This document shows, one piece after another, positions 1-8,817 of a stretch of 64,000 nt of DNA; position 1 is the first letter of the stretch, and every line of letters begins with the position of its first letter. Under the pieces are notes generated by a model, which had not been told where the DNA came from, ran no database searches, and saw nothing but the letters and a program-made list of their open reading frames with translations. Source of the DNA: an uncultured Alistipes sp. (GTDB taxonomy: Bacteria; Bacteroidota; Bacteroidia; Bacteroidales; Rikenellaceae); assembly GCA_938014215.1 (NCBI GenBank), contig CALLRW010000001.1, positions 1-64,000 of the forward strand. Reading direction: 5' to 3'. Made by a program: the position numbers and the translations under genes.

Positions 1-65
1 ATAAGAAATCCTATCTGAGGCCGGTGCCGCGGATCGACCTGGATCGGGAATTATTCCCCGAGTGA
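1..65 (+). CDS. C-terminal end of a truncated gene, possibly SusD/RagB-like
   Basis: Only the last 20 codons and the TGA stop (63-65) lie in the window. The visible tail reads KKSYLRPVPRIDLDRELFPE. SusD/RagB outer-membrane lipoproteins commonly carry a YLxPIP-like motif close to their C-terminus, and YLRPVP fits that; a SusD gene would also suit the nearby LuxR regulator and GH2 glycosidase as part of a glycan-use locus. Twenty residues are too few to be sure, so the family call is inference. Confidence 0.4.
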   Translation, partial: KKSYLRPVPRIDLDRELFPE

Positions 66-84
66 AGACTATAACACAAAAATA

Positions 85-112
85 AGATCCACACGCCGCG
101 GCGTGTGGATCT
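85..112 (-). terminator. Perfect 28-bp palindrome, likely terminator
   Basis: Two 14-nt arms (85-98 and 99-112) are exact reverse complements with no spacer. On the minus strand the hairpin is followed by a T-rich stretch (complement of 74-84), so it best serves the minus-strand gene ending at 201. On the plus strand no T-run follows, although it may still help stop the truncated upstream gene. Confidence 0.6.
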
Positions 113-200
113 GAAAACAAGAATCGCTATATTTGCATATCTGAAGAATCTGAAGGCTCCTATCCAGACACACTTTTTGAAACACTACCGGCGTTTGTCG

Positions 201-854
201 TTATTCGGCATTCTTGCTCAGCCACTCGAGGCGTCGCAGATCGGGCAGATGCTTGACCTGGAAGTGTTCGAAGGTGGCGCGGAAGCCCTTTCCGTCGGGG
301 CAGGCGGCCATCATGCCCACCATGACCGGCGTATTGTCCTGCAGCCAGGCGTTGCGCATGAGCGTGTACTCCTTGTCGTCGAACGAGTAGAAGATCTCGA
401 CGGCATCCAGCCGGCGGACGGCCTTGATCCAGATGCAGGGCACGGCCTTCTCCAGCGTGATGACGCTCCAGTCGGAGGTGTGGTGCGTAACCACGGTGCT
501 GAGGTTGAACTTGCCGTCGACGAACTCGATGCCCGCCTTGATGTAGTTTTCGTGGTCGATGCGCAGCATCAGCCCGGCCTGGTCGAACCGTTCGCGGTAG
601 TCGCCCGTGATCTTGACCTTGGCCTCGAACTCACCGCCGTAGGTGGCGTAGTAGAACGGGGCGTCGTCGACCGTAAATCCGTAGTGCGAGATGCGCCAGT
701 AGTCGCTCTGCGGGGTGACATCCATCGAGAGCTTTCCCTGGTGGATCTCCCACTTTTCGGGCTCGTTGAACCAGTTCATCTTCTCCAGCGTCTGGGCCTG
801 GAGCGTGTAGAGCGATGCGGCGAGCATCAGCGTCAGTGTCAGCAGTTTTTTCAT
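201..854 (-). CDS. Secreted DUF1349 domain protein
   Basis: 217 aa. A typical Sec signal peptide (MKKLLTLTLMLAASLYTLQA) is followed by one DUF1349 domain, a concanavalin/jelly-roll fold related to the yeast 'regulation of enolase 1' protein. Visible family features are the early WF-NEP-W segment, the AGLMLR strand and a W-KAVR stretch. Such domains are usually thought to bind carbohydrate; no catalytic role is claimed. The reading frame stays open further upstream, but the Met at 854 directly precedes the signal peptide and lies downstream of the -7 box at 925-932, so the longer version is rejected. It is transcribed divergently from the LuxR-type gene. Confidence 0.8.
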   Translation of the reverse strand: MKKLLTLTLMLAASLYTLQAQTLEKMNWFNEPEKWEIHQGKLSMDVTPQSDYWRISHYGFTVDDAPFYYATYGGEFEAKVKITGDYRERFDQAGLMLRIDHENYIKAGIEFVDGKFNLSTVVTHHTSDWSVITLEKAVPCIWIKAVRRLDAVEIFYSFDDKEYTLMRNAWLQDNTPVMVGMMAACPDGKGFRATFEHFQVKHLPDLRRLEWLSKNAE

Positions 855-916
855 TTTTTCGGACTTTTGAATTGAATATTCTCTTTTGCGGCGGAGGGAT
901 AACCATCCGTTTGTAT

Positions 917-932
917 TACCTTTGCAAAGGTA
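917..932. promoter_or_regulatory. Abutting divergent -7 boxes forming a 16-bp palindrome
   Basis: The sequence TACCTTTGCAAAGGTA is two TAnnTTTG boxes back to back. The minus-strand box (925-932) has a TTGC 19 nt upstream, a well formed Bacteroidetes promoter for the DUF1349 gene. The plus-strand box (917-924) points to the LuxR-type gene at 981 but has no clear -33 partner at the usual distance. One polymerase bound here should exclude the other. Confidence 0.6.
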
Positions 933-980
933 GATGACTGGTATTGAACCTGCAATGATCATAAATAACCATTTCTTGCC

Positions 981-1745
981 ATGGAGATCCTCCACCAACT
1001 GAACCGGGAGTTCCTCAATCAGGATTTTTCCCGTCCGGAGAGTGCCCGGGATGCCGACGAGTTGGCGCGCTGCAAGCTGCTGGCCGAGGACTACGCCCGC
1101 ATGGAGAATTGCCTTTCGGTGCTGAGCGATCTGCGGTCGAACCGCAGTCATATCTGTTATGGCGGTTTTGCGCGGACGTTGGGACTCGAGTCTGGATCGG
1201 GGGCCGTGGACGAGATCGACTCGGTGTGGGAAGAGTCCATCCTGTCGCGTATCCATCCCGAGGATCTGGCGGCGAAGTATCTGCAGGAGCTGCGCTTCTT
1301 CCACTTCATGAAGCACCAGCCGGGCCCTTCGCGGAGCAATTACTGCCTGGCGCAGCGGCTGCGGATGAAGGATCGCTTCGGCAACTGGCTGCCGACCCTG
1401 CACCGGCTCTTCTACATCACCTCGCCGCACGACAACAGCCTCTGGCTGACGCTCTGCCTCTACAATCCACTGGTTCTGGATCTGCCGCACGATGCGGTGG
1501 TGGTCCACACGGCCACCGGGCGGCTGCAGCCGCTCGAGCGGCGTGACGATCTGCGGATCCTCTCCGAACGCGAACGGGAGGTGCTGCGTCTGATCGACGG
1601 CGGGATGACGAGCAAGGCCATTGCACAGCGGCTTTCGATCAGTGTGCATACGGTCAGCCGCCACCGGCAGGAGATTCTGGGCAAGCTGCAGGTGCGCAAC
1701 TCGATCGAGGCCTGCCGTGTGGCGAAGGATCTGGGCATTCTTTGA
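981..1745 (+). CDS. LuxR-type helix-turn-helix transcriptional regulator
   Basis: 254 aa. Residues about 194-254 form a clear LuxR/GerE DNA-binding domain (LSEREREVLRLI, then SKAIAQRLSISVHTVSRHRQ). The N-terminal 190 residues resemble the PAS-like sensory part of the many Bacteroidales regulators of this layout, with no receiver domain and no transmembrane segment. Its ligand is unknown. The start ATG at 981 lies about 50 nt after the likely transcription start. It is followed 145 bp later by a GH2 glycosidase on the same strand, so it may control that gene (inference from position only). Confidence 0.85.
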   Translation: MEILHQLNREFLNQDFSRPESARDADELARCKLLAEDYARMENCLSVLSDLRSNRSHICYGGFARTLGLESGSGAVDEIDSVWEESILSRIHPEDLAAKYLQELRFFHFMKHQPGPSRSNYCLAQRLRMKDRFGNWLPTLHRLFYITSPHDNSLWLTLCLYNPLVLDLPHDAVVVHTATGRLQPLERRDDLRILSEREREVLRLIDGGMTSKAIAQRLSISVHTVSRHRQEILGKLQVRNSIEACRVAKDLGIL

Positions 1746-1890
1746 GACTGTCCGGATCTTTTTTCCCCCCCCCGGAGCTGCAGGATGCATGTTTTCGGAA
1801 GATGGTTTCATGAAAACGCTTCGGTCTCAATGGTGCTTAACAGCGGGGCTGGTTACCCCATATGGAGAACTCAAAACTACAAAGAAAAAT

Positions 1891-4314
1891 ATGCGAATCT
1901 TACGAATCCTGGGATTGCTGGCCGCCGTATGGACGGCATTGATCCTCGATGCACAGCCGCGCAGCGAACAACTGCTCCGTGAATGGGAATTCCGGCTCGG
2001 AGACGATCTTCAGGCCACGAACGGGTGGCAACCGGTCACTATCCCCCACGACTGGGCGATCTTCGGCCCCTTTTCACGCGACAATGACCTGCAGGAGGTG
2101 GCCGTGACGCAGAACGGCGAGCGTGTCGCCACGGTCAAGACCGGCCGCACGGGGGGCCTCCCCTATGTCGGGCAGGGGTGTTACCGCCGCACGCTGAATC
2201 TCCCGGCAAAGGGTGAGGCGCGTTACGTGCTGCTCTTCGACGGGGCGATGAGCGAGGCCCGCGTCCGGGTCAACGATTCGCTGGTCTGCTTCTGGCCCTA
2301 CGGCTACAACGCCTTCTGGTGCGATGTGACCGATGCCCTGCACGAGGGGGAGAACCGTCTCTCCGTGCAGCTCGAGAACCGGCCGCAGTCGTCGCGCTGG
2401 TACCCCGGTGCGGGGCTCTACCGCAAGGTGCGGCTGCTGACCCTTCCGCCGGTGCACGTGCCGGTCTGGGGGGTGACGGTGACGACCCCCTACGTCGGTG
2501 ACGACTACGCCTCGGTGACGCTCCGCACGCAGATCGAGGGGCTCGGCGAGGGGGCCGAGATCCGGATCGAGAGCCGCATCCGCGACCGTGAAGGGCGGGT
2601 CGTCGCCACGAAGAACGACCTTCGCCGGCTGAACCATGGCGAACCGGCCGAGCAGCACCTGACGGTCCTCCGGCCGGAACGGTGGTCGCCCGAGACACCG
2701 ACGCTCTACACGGCCGAGTCGCACATCTACGTCGACGAGCGGCTGGTTGACAGCTGCACGACGCGCTTCGGCATCCGCACCGTCGAGCTGCGGGCCGACC
2801 GCGGATTCTTTCTCAACGGCGAGCGGCGGAAGTTCCGCGGCGTCTGCCTCCATCACGACCTCGGACCGCTCGGTGCGGCGGTCAACCGCGCAGCCATCCG
2901 CCGGCAGCTGACCCTGCTGCGCGAGATGGGGTGCGATGCCATCCGCACGTCGCATAACATGCCGGCCGAGGAGCTGGTCGAGCTGTGCGACGAGATGGGC
3001 TTCATGCTCATGGTCGAACCCTTCGACGAGTGGGAGACGGCCAAGTGTGCGAACGGGTACCACCGTTTCTTCGACGAGTGGGCCGAACGCGACATGGTCA
3101 ACATGCTGCACCACTTCCGCAACAACCCCTCGGTGGTGATGTGGTCGATCGGCAACGAGGTGCCGACGCAGTGGTCGGCCGACGGCTACCGGGTGGCGGC
3201 ACGCCTGCAGGCGATCTGCCACCGCGAGGATCCGACACGTCCCGTGACGTGCGGCATGGATCAGTTCGATGCGGTGGTCAACAACGGCTTCGCGGCCCAG
3301 CTCGACATCGCCGGATTCAACTACAAGCCCCGCCGCTACGACGAGGCCTACGCCCGCCTGCCGCAGAATCTCATCCTCGGGTCGGAGACCGCCTCGACGG
3401 TCAGCTCGCGCGGCGTCTACCACTTCCCCGTGGAGCCGGGAGCCGGCATGCTTCACGCCGACCATCACTCCTCGTCGTACGACGTCGAATACTGTCCGTG
3501 GTCGAACATCCCGGACGTGGATCTGGCCATGGACGAGGATCGCGAATGGGTCATCGGGCAGTTCGTCTGGACGGGATTCGACTACCTCGGCGAGCCCACC
3601 CCCTACGATACGGATGCCTGGCCCAACCATTCGTCGGTCTTCGGCATCATCGACCTGGCCTCGATCCCGAAGGACCGCTACTGGCTCTACCGCAGCGTCT
3701 GGAACCGGGACGAACCGACGCTGCACCTCCTTCCCCACTGGAACTGGCCTGGACGCGAGGGTGAGGTGACACCGGTCTATGTCTATACGTCGTGGCCCGC
3801 GGCCGAACTTTTCGTCAACGGCGTGAGCCAGGGACGCCGCGAGAAGTGCGACTCGACGGTGATGCACCGCTTCCGCCTGATGTGGAACGACGTGCGTTAC
3901 GAGCCGGGCGAGCTGCGCGTGGTGGCCTACGATGCCGAGGGGCATGCGGTCGGCGAACAGCGGGTGGTGACCCCCGGGCGGCCCTGGGCGCTGCGTTTGG
4001 AGCCCGACCGGTCGCGGCTGTCGGCCGACGGCGAGGATCTGGCCTACGTACGGGTCAGCGTGGTCGACCGGGCGGGCAATCCCGTGCCGACCGACACCCG
4101 GCGGGTGAAGATCCGGGTGACGGGTGAGGGACGCTTCCGAGCCATGGCCAACGGCGATCCGACGTCGCTCGAACTCTTCCACCACCCCGAAATGCACCTC
4201 TTCAGCGGCGCGTTGACGGCCCTGATCCAGAGCGGTGACCGCCCGGGCGAGATTCTCGTCGAGGCATCGGCTCCGGGGCTCCGTCCGTGCCGGCTCCGCC
4301 TGACGACGGAGTAG
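1891..4314 (+). CDS. Glycoside hydrolase family 2 (beta-galactosidase-like)
   Basis: 807 aa, exported (hydrophobic N-terminus ending LILDAQ). The order is that of GH2 enzymes: jelly-roll sugar-binding domain, immunoglobulin-like domain, TIM barrel, then a C-terminal Ig-like region. The acid/base Glu423 sits in WSIGNEVPT and the likely nucleophile Glu499 in ILGSETAS. It should release a non-reducing beta-linked sugar in the periplasm; the exact sugar cannot be read from sequence. The frame is open upstream to 1621, but the Met at 1891 is the one followed by a signal peptide. The 145-bp gap to the LuxR gene has a C9 run and a GGGG/CCCC hairpin but no clear TAnnTTTG box. Confidence 0.88.
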   Translation: MRILRILGLLAAVWTALILDAQPRSEQLLREWEFRLGDDLQATNGWQPVTIPHDWAIFGPFSRDNDLQEVAVTQNGERVATVKTGRTGGLPYVGQGCYRRTLNLPAKGEARYVLLFDGAMSEARVRVNDSLVCFWPYGYNAFWCDVTDALHEGENRLSVQLENRPQSSRWYPGAGLYRKVRLLTLPPVHVPVWGVTVTTPYVGDDYASVTLRTQIEGLGEGAEIRIESRIRDREGRVVATKNDLRRLNHGEPAEQHLTVLRPERWSPETPTLYTAESHIYVDERLVDSCTTRFGIRTVELRADRGFFLNGERRKFRGVCLHHDLGPLGAAVNRAAIRRQLTLLREMGCDAIRTSHNMPAEELVELCDEMGFMLMVEPFDEWETAKCANGYHRFFDEWAERDMVNMLHHFRNNPSVVMWSIGNEVPTQWSADGYRVAARLQAICHREDPTRPVTCGMDQFDAVVNNGFAAQLDIAGFNYKPRRYDEAYARLPQNLILGSETASTVSSRGVYHFPVEPGAGMLHADHHSSSYDVEYCPWSNIPDVDLAMDEDREWVIGQFVWTGFDYLGEPTPYDTDAWPNHSSVFGIIDLASIPKDRYWLYRSVWNRDEPTLHLLPHWNWPGREGEVTPVYVYTSWPAAELFVNGVSQGRREKCDSTVMHRFRLMWNDVRYEPGELRVVAYDAEGHAVGEQRVVTPGRPWALRLEPDRSRLSADGEDLAYVRVSVVDRAGNPVPTDTRRVKIRVTGEGRFRAMANGDPTSLELFHHPEMHLFSGALTALIQSGDRPGEILVEASAPGLRPCRLRLTTE

Positions 4315-4337
4315 CCATCTGCCATCCATAGAGGCAC

Positions 4338-4376
4338 AAAAAAAGCGGTCTTCCCACAACGGGAAGACCGCTTTTT
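4338..4376. terminator. Bidirectional intrinsic terminator
   Basis: A strong stem (GCGGTCTTCCC paired with GGGAAGACCGC, loop ACAAC) is flanked by an A-run on the left and a T-run on the right, so it works on both strands. It separates the convergent GH2 and DUF4251 genes. Confidence 0.9.
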
Positions 4377-4415
4377 CGTAGCGAGGTGCGACGTCGTGAA
4401 TCGTCGGCACCGGGG

Positions 4416-4994
4416 TCAGAAACTCCGCCCCTCGTAGACCCTCGATCGGGCTGTCGGCACCAGCCGCCCGTAGAAGGTGACGCGGTTGCTGCTGAAGGTG
4501 GGATCGACCGTTACGGTGGCGTTGTTGCTCCCCTTCGGCAGCGTGAAGGTCACCGCGGCCGAAAGCCCCGATCCCATGACATTCATCGTGAAGTAGGTAT
4601 TGCCCTTGCGGTCGGTCTTGACGGTGATGTTCGAGGCGCGGTCTTCGAGCGTGATACCTCCGACTCCGTTGGGACCGCCGCCGTTGAAGGGGGCAATCTG
4701 TACGACGGCCCGGTCATCCTTGAGCGACACGAAGTTGGTCGTCGAGCTGACGAAGGCCGAATTACCGCGCTTGAAGACCAGTTTGTCGGCTTCGAGCACG
4801 AAGTCCAGCTTGTTGAGCGCCTCCAGCGCATGGGCATAGTTGACGGAGTCCTGCATCTCCTGCATCTGCTTTTCGAGGGCCCGCTGTTGGGCTTCGGTCT
4901 GCTCGGCTTGCGTGTAGATCCGACGCTCGGTCTGGGCCTCGGCGGCCGTATGTATCAAAAACAGTGCGGCCAAAATCAAAAACATTCTGTTCAT
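4416..4994 (-). CDS. DUF4251 domain protein, exported
   Basis: 192 aa. An N-terminal signal peptide (about residues 1-21, ending AAEAQ) is followed by a short Gln/Glu-rich helix (residues 22-50) and then a domain matching the Bacteroidetes-specific DUF4251 pattern: VLEADKLVFKRG, N-F-V-S-L-K-D-D-RA, and glycine-rich strands. Its function is not known; location is probably periplasmic or outer membrane associated. It stands alone between two terminator-like hairpins. Confidence 0.8.
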   Translation of the reverse strand: MNRMFLILAALFLIHTAAEAQTERRIYTQAEQTEAQQRALEKQMQEMQDSVNYAHALEALNKLDFVLEADKLVFKRGNSAFVSSTTNFVSLKDDRAVVQIAPFNGGGPNGVGGITLEDRASNITVKTDRKGNTYFTMNVMGSGLSAAVTFTLPKGSNNATVTVDPTFSSNRVTFYGRLVPTARSRVYEGRSF

Positions 4995-5134
4995 AATCGC
5001 ACTCTTTATGTTGTGGCCGGGTCTCTTCGGCCCGACACATTCAATAACGTTGCGGGCTCTCCGAATCGTATGTTTTTTTTCGGCTTTTTGCTGCCGGTCG
5101 GGCTGTCGGCAGGGCTTCCCGGGTCCGTTGACGA

Positions 5135-5172
5135 AGAGCGCCCCGGACCGTTCGTTCGGTCCGGGGCGCTCT
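5135..5172. terminator. Strong hairpin downstream of pflA
   Basis: A perfect 16-bp stem (arms 5135-5150 and 5157-5172, loop TTCGTT) lies 30 nt beyond the pflA stop. There is no real T-run on either side, so it is either a weak terminator or an mRNA 3'-end stabiliser. Confidence 0.5.
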
Positions 5173-5201
5173 CTGTCTATCGGTTCGGCGGCCGGGATGG
5201 G

Positions 5202-5927
5202 TCAGTTGACCACCACCGTCGGGAAGTACTCCCGCAGCAGCGCCGCCGCGCGGTCGATCTGTTCGGGGGTGTTCTCCCGTACGTCGGCCAGCCGGTACGG
5301 AAGCCCCATCGCCTCGTATTTGTGGACTCCGAGCGTGTGGTAGGGCAGCAGCTCGACCCGTTCGATCGAACGGTAGCCGCCCAGCCGCTCGCCCAGCGCA
5401 CGGATATCCTCTTCGGCATCGCTGTAGCCCGGGACGAGCACGTAGCGCAGCCAGAAGGGCTTGCCGTGCTCCTCGAGCCAGGCAGCCGTGCGGAGCGTCT
5501 GCGTGTTTTCGCACCCGGTGAGCATGCGGTGACGTGCGGGGTTGGCCTGCTTGACGTCGAGCAGCACCAGGTCCACCAGCCCCAGCAGCTCCTCGACAGC
5601 CGGGTTCCACACCCCGCCGTTCGAGTCCAGACAGACGTGGATCCCGGCGTCCTTCAGCTCCCGCACCAGCGGCGTGAGGGCCGCGGCCTGGAACGTCGGT
5701 TCGCCTCCCGAGAAGGTCACGCCGCCGCGCCGCCCGTAGAAGGGCTTCTGATCGACTGCCATGCGGAGGATCTCCGCCGCGTCGGTGGACTTGCCGCCGC
5801 CCGCCTCGATCGTGTCGGGGTTGGCGCAGTAGAGGCAGCGGAACGGGCAGCCCTGCAGGAAAACGACGAGCCGGAGTCCCGGCCCGTCGAAGGTTCCCAT
5901 CGATTCGTAGGAGTGTACGCGGATCAT
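5202..5927 (-). CDS. pflA: Pyruvate formate-lyase activating enzyme
   Basis: 241 aa, full length for the family. This radical SAM enzyme puts the glycyl radical on pyruvate formate-lyase under anaerobic conditions. The 4Fe-4S cluster motif CX3CX2C is Cys27, Cys31, Cys34 (CPFRCLYC), followed by the family motifs TFSGGEP and LLDVK. It follows pflB in the same direction after 33 bp, so the substrate protein and its activase are made together from the promoter upstream of pflB. Confidence 0.95.
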   Translation of the reverse strand: MIRVHSYESMGTFDGPGLRLVVFLQGCPFRCLYCANPDTIEAGGGKSTDAAEILRMAVDQKPFYGRRGGVTFSGGEPTFQAAALTPLVRELKDAGIHVCLDSNGGVWNPAVEELLGLVDLVLLDVKQANPARHRMLTGCENTQTLRTAAWLEEHGKPFWLRYVLVPGYSDAEEDIRALGERLGGYRSIERVELLPYHTLGVHKYEAMGLPYRLADVRENTPEQIDRAAALLREYFPTVVVN

Positions 5928-5960
5928 CTTGTTGCGTCGTTGCGGAATCGATTCCAGATG

Positions 5961-8189
5961 CTACATCCGCTCATGAAAACTGCGGCTGATGACCTCGAGC
6001 TGGTGTTCGCGGCTCAGCTTGGTGAAGTTCACGGCGTAGCCCGAGACGCGGATCGTCAGCTGCGGATACTTCTCCGGGTGCTCCATGGCATCCTCGAGCA
6101 TCTCGCGGTTCAGCACGTTGACGTTCAGGTGGTGGGCACCCTTCGTGAAGTAGCCGTCGAGCATCGTGACGAGGTTCTCGACCCGCTCTTCGGGCGTCGG
6201 ACCCAGCGACTTGGGGATGATCGAGAAGGTGTTCGAAATGCCGTCCTGCGAGTCGCGGTAGCGCAGCTTGGCCACCGACGAGAGCGAGGCGATGGCACCG
6301 CTCTTGTCGCGTCCGTGCATGGGGTTGGCCCCCGGAGCGAAGGCGACACCCTTGGCACGGCCGTCGGGCGTGGCGCCGGTCTTCTTGCCGTACATCACGT
6401 TCGAGGTGATCGTCAGCAGCGAGAGCGTCGGGCGGGCATTCTTGTAGACGGACAGCTTCTTGAGCTCCTCGCTGAAGTAGTAGACCAGATCGACTCCCAG
6501 GTGGTCGACGCGGTCGTCGTTGTTGCCGAAGCAGGGGAATTCACCCTCGATGTCGAACCCTTCGGTCAGACCCTGCTCGTTGCGGCGGGGGGTCACCTTG
6601 GCGTACTTGATGGCCGAGAGCGAGTCGAGGGCGATCGAGAGGCCGGCCACGCCGTAGGCGAGGTTGATGCGCGGGTCGGTGTCGACGAACGCCATCTGGG
6701 CCTTCTCGTAGTAGTACTTGTCGTGCATGTAGTGGATGATGTTCATCGCCTCGTTGTAGACGCGGGCGATCTCGTGCAGCACCTTCTTGTAGTTCTGCAT
6801 CACCTCCTCGAAGCGCAGCGGACCCTCCGACAGCGCCGGGATTCCCTTGACCATCAGCGTGCCGGTGTTCTCGCAGCGGCCCTCGTTCAGGGCCAGCAGC
6901 AGCGCCTTGGCCAGGTTGCAGCGGGCGCCGAAGAACTGGATCTGGCGGCCGATGTCCTGATACGACACGCAGCAGGCGATGCCGTAGTCGTCCGAGTGGC
7001 GCACTTCGCGCATCAGGTCGTCGTTCTCGTACTGGATCGAGCTGGTGTCGGCCGAGACGCGGGCGCAGAAATCCTTGAATCCCTGCGGCAGGTCGGGGCT
7101 CCAGAGGATCGTGAGGTTGGGTTCGGGCGAGGGGCCGAGGTTGTAGAGCGTCTGCAGGAAGCGGAACGAGGTCTTCGTCACCTTCGTGCGGCCGTCGTTG
7201 AAGCGTCCGCCGATGGCCTCGGTCACCCACGTCGGGTCGCCGGCGAAGATGTCGTTGTAGGACTGCATGCGCAGGTGGCGCACCATGCGGAGCTTGATGA
7301 CGAACTGGTCGATGAGTTCCTGGGCGAACGACTCGTCGATCAGGCCGTGGGCGAGGTCATACTCGATGAAGATGTCGAGAAACGACGAGACGTTGCCCAG
7401 CGACATGGCGGCTCCGTCCTGCTCCTTGACAGCGGCCAGATAGGCCATGTAGACCCACTGCACGGCCTCGCGGGCCGACGTGGCCGGGCGGCTCAGATCC
7501 AGCCCGTAGTACTCGCCCAGCGTGCGGATCTCCTTCAGGGCCTTGATCTGCTCGGCGACCTCTTCGCGCAGGCGGATGCGGGCGTCGGTCATCGGACCGG
7601 TCAGCGCGCGCAGATCCTGCTGCTTGGCCTCGATCAGACGGTCCGTTCCGTAGAGGGCCAGACGGCGGTAGTCGCCGATGATGCGGCCGCGGGCGTAGTT
7701 GTCCGGCAGACCGGTCAGGAAGCCCAGCGAGCGGAACGAGCGGATCTCCTCGGTGTAGACGTCGAAGACGCCGTCGTTGTGCGTCTTGCGGTAGTGGGTG
7801 AAGATGTCGCGCACCTTCTCGTCGATGTCCGTTCCGTTCTCCTTGCAGGCGCGCGAGACGACGTTGATGCCGCCGAAGGGCTTGATGGCGCGCTTGAGCA
7901 GTTCGTCGGTCTGCAGACCCACGATCAGTTCGTTCTCACGGTCGATGTAACCGGCCTTGTGGGAGGTGATGGTCGAGACGGTCTTGTTGTCCAGCGAGCG
8001 GACGCCGTTGTTCTGACGCTCCTCCTCGAGGGCCTTCAGGCAGAGATTCCAGATGTGTTTGGTCCGTTCGGTCGGTCCCTGCAGGAACGACGCGTCGCCC
8101 AGATAGGGGGTGATGTTCGTCTGCACGAAACTCGTGACGTTGATCTCCTTGCTCCAAAGCCCGTCGATAAAGGTTTTGTTCAGTTCCAT
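5961..8189 (-). CDS. pflB: Formate C-acetyltransferase (pyruvate formate-lyase)
   Basis: 742 aa. It converts pyruvate and CoA to acetyl-CoA and formate by a glycyl-radical mechanism in fermenting cells. The catalytic pair is Cys406-Cys407 (IACCVSYQD) and the radical glycine is Gly717 in RVSGYAVNF, 25 residues before the C-terminus as expected. It is the first gene of a pflB-pflA operon. A TATCTTTG box lies about 50 nt upstream of the ATG. Confidence 0.97.
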   Translation of the reverse strand: MELNKTFIDGLWSKEINVTSFVQTNITPYLGDASFLQGPTERTKHIWNLCLKALEEERQNNGVRSLDNKTVSTITSHKAGYIDRENELIVGLQTDELLKRAIKPFGGINVVSRACKENGTDIDEKVRDIFTHYRKTHNDGVFDVYTEEIRSFRSLGFLTGLPDNYARGRIIGDYRRLALYGTDRLIEAKQQDLRALTGPMTDARIRLREEVAEQIKALKEIRTLGEYYGLDLSRPATSAREAVQWVYMAYLAAVKEQDGAAMSLGNVSSFLDIFIEYDLAHGLIDESFAQELIDQFVIKLRMVRHLRMQSYNDIFAGDPTWVTEAIGGRFNDGRTKVTKTSFRFLQTLYNLGPSPEPNLTILWSPDLPQGFKDFCARVSADTSSIQYENDDLMREVRHSDDYGIACCVSYQDIGRQIQFFGARCNLAKALLLALNEGRCENTGTLMVKGIPALSEGPLRFEEVMQNYKKVLHEIARVYNEAMNIIHYMHDKYYYEKAQMAFVDTDPRINLAYGVAGLSIALDSLSAIKYAKVTPRRNEQGLTEGFDIEGEFPCFGNNDDRVDHLGVDLVYYFSEELKKLSVYKNARPTLSLLTITSNVMYGKKTGATPDGRAKGVAFAPGANPMHGRDKSGAIASLSSVAKLRYRDSQDGISNTFSIIPKSLGPTPEERVENLVTMLDGYFTKGAHHLNVNVLNREMLEDAMEHPEKYPQLTIRVSGYAVNFTKLSREHQLEVISRSFHERM

Positions 8190-8240
8190 AAAGATGCGTT
8201 GTTGTTCGTTTTGGGATTAAGATTGTCTTCTTTCGGTGCA

Positions 8241-8248
8241 CAAAGATA
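8241..8248 (-). promoter_or_regulatory. -7 box of the pflBA promoter
   Basis: TATCTTTG on the minus strand matches the Bacteroidetes TAnnTTTG consensus, 52 nt before the pflB ATG. No convincing -33 box is visible, so an activator may be needed. Confidence 0.6.
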
Positions 8249-8367
8249 GGCGAATTTTCCCATCCGCCACGATTCACGCCGCAAATTTTTATAAAAATTA
8301 AAAAAATACCTGTTTCTCGGTATCCGGTGCGGAGCGGCCCCGCTTTTCGAAATCGGCGGAAAATGGC

Positions 8368-8375
8368 TACCTTTG
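8368..8375 (+). promoter_or_regulatory. -7 box for the DUF2721 gene
   Basis: TACCTTTG fits TAnnTTTG and lies 23 nt before the ATG at 8399. It also rules out the in-frame Met codons at 8327 and 8363, which lie upstream of the box. Confidence 0.65.
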
Positions 8376-8398
8376 CCCCTGACCTCATCCTTATCGTC

Positions 8399-8791
8399 AT
8401 GGAAGAACTTACGCTTACCACGCCGGCCCTGTTGTTTTCGGCCGTATCGCTGATCCTGTTGGCCTACACCAACCGTTTCCTCTCCTACGCACAGCTGGTG
8501 CGCACGCTCAAGGAGCAGCATCTCGAGCACCCGTCGAAGGTGACGCGCGCCCAGATCGACAACCTCCGCCGCCGGCTCCACCTCACACGCACGATGCAGG
8601 CGCTCGGCGTCTCGAGCCTCTTTCTCTGCGTCGTGACGATGTTTCTGATCTACATCGGGCTCTTCACCCTTTCGGCCTGGGTTTTCGGCATTGCGCTGCT
8701 GCTGTTGATCGCCTCGCTCGGCGTCTCGTTCCGCGAGATTCAGATCTCGGTGCGGGCGCTGGAGATCCACCTGCGCGACATGGAGCTGTAG
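8399..8791 (+). CDS. DUF2721 family membrane protein
   Basis: 130 aa. There is a first membrane segment at about residues 8-26 (LLFSAVSLILLAYTNRF), a basic soluble loop (residues 27-65), and two hydrophobic segments at about residues 68-108. This matches DUF2721, whose function is unknown. The start was set by the upstream -7 box. It is monocistronic and convergent with the candidate small RNA that ends at 8818. Confidence 0.8.
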   Translation: MEELTLTTPALLFSAVSLILLAYTNRFLSYAQLVRTLKEQHLEHPSKVTRAQIDNLRRRLHLTRTMQALGVSSLFLCVVTMFLIYIGLFTLSAWVFGIALLLLIASLGVSFREIQISVRALEIHLRDMEL

Positions 8792-8817
8792 CGGCGCCGG
8801 GGGCTGCTCCGGATGCA

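Noticed and set aside
1759..1773. T6C9 homopolymer between the LuxR gene and the GH2 gene as a phase-variable switch
   Set aside because: It lies outside any coding frame and no promoter element surrounds it; other C8-C9 runs occur in gaps here.
2074..4410. 778-codon open frame antisense to the GH2 gene
   Set aside because: High-GC shadow frame with Arg/His/Val-rich low-information protein; the plus strand encodes a complete GH2 enzyme.
4386..8249. 1287-codon plus-strand frame across DUF4251, pflA and pflB
   Set aside because: Antisense mirror of three well supported minus-strand genes; no family signature.
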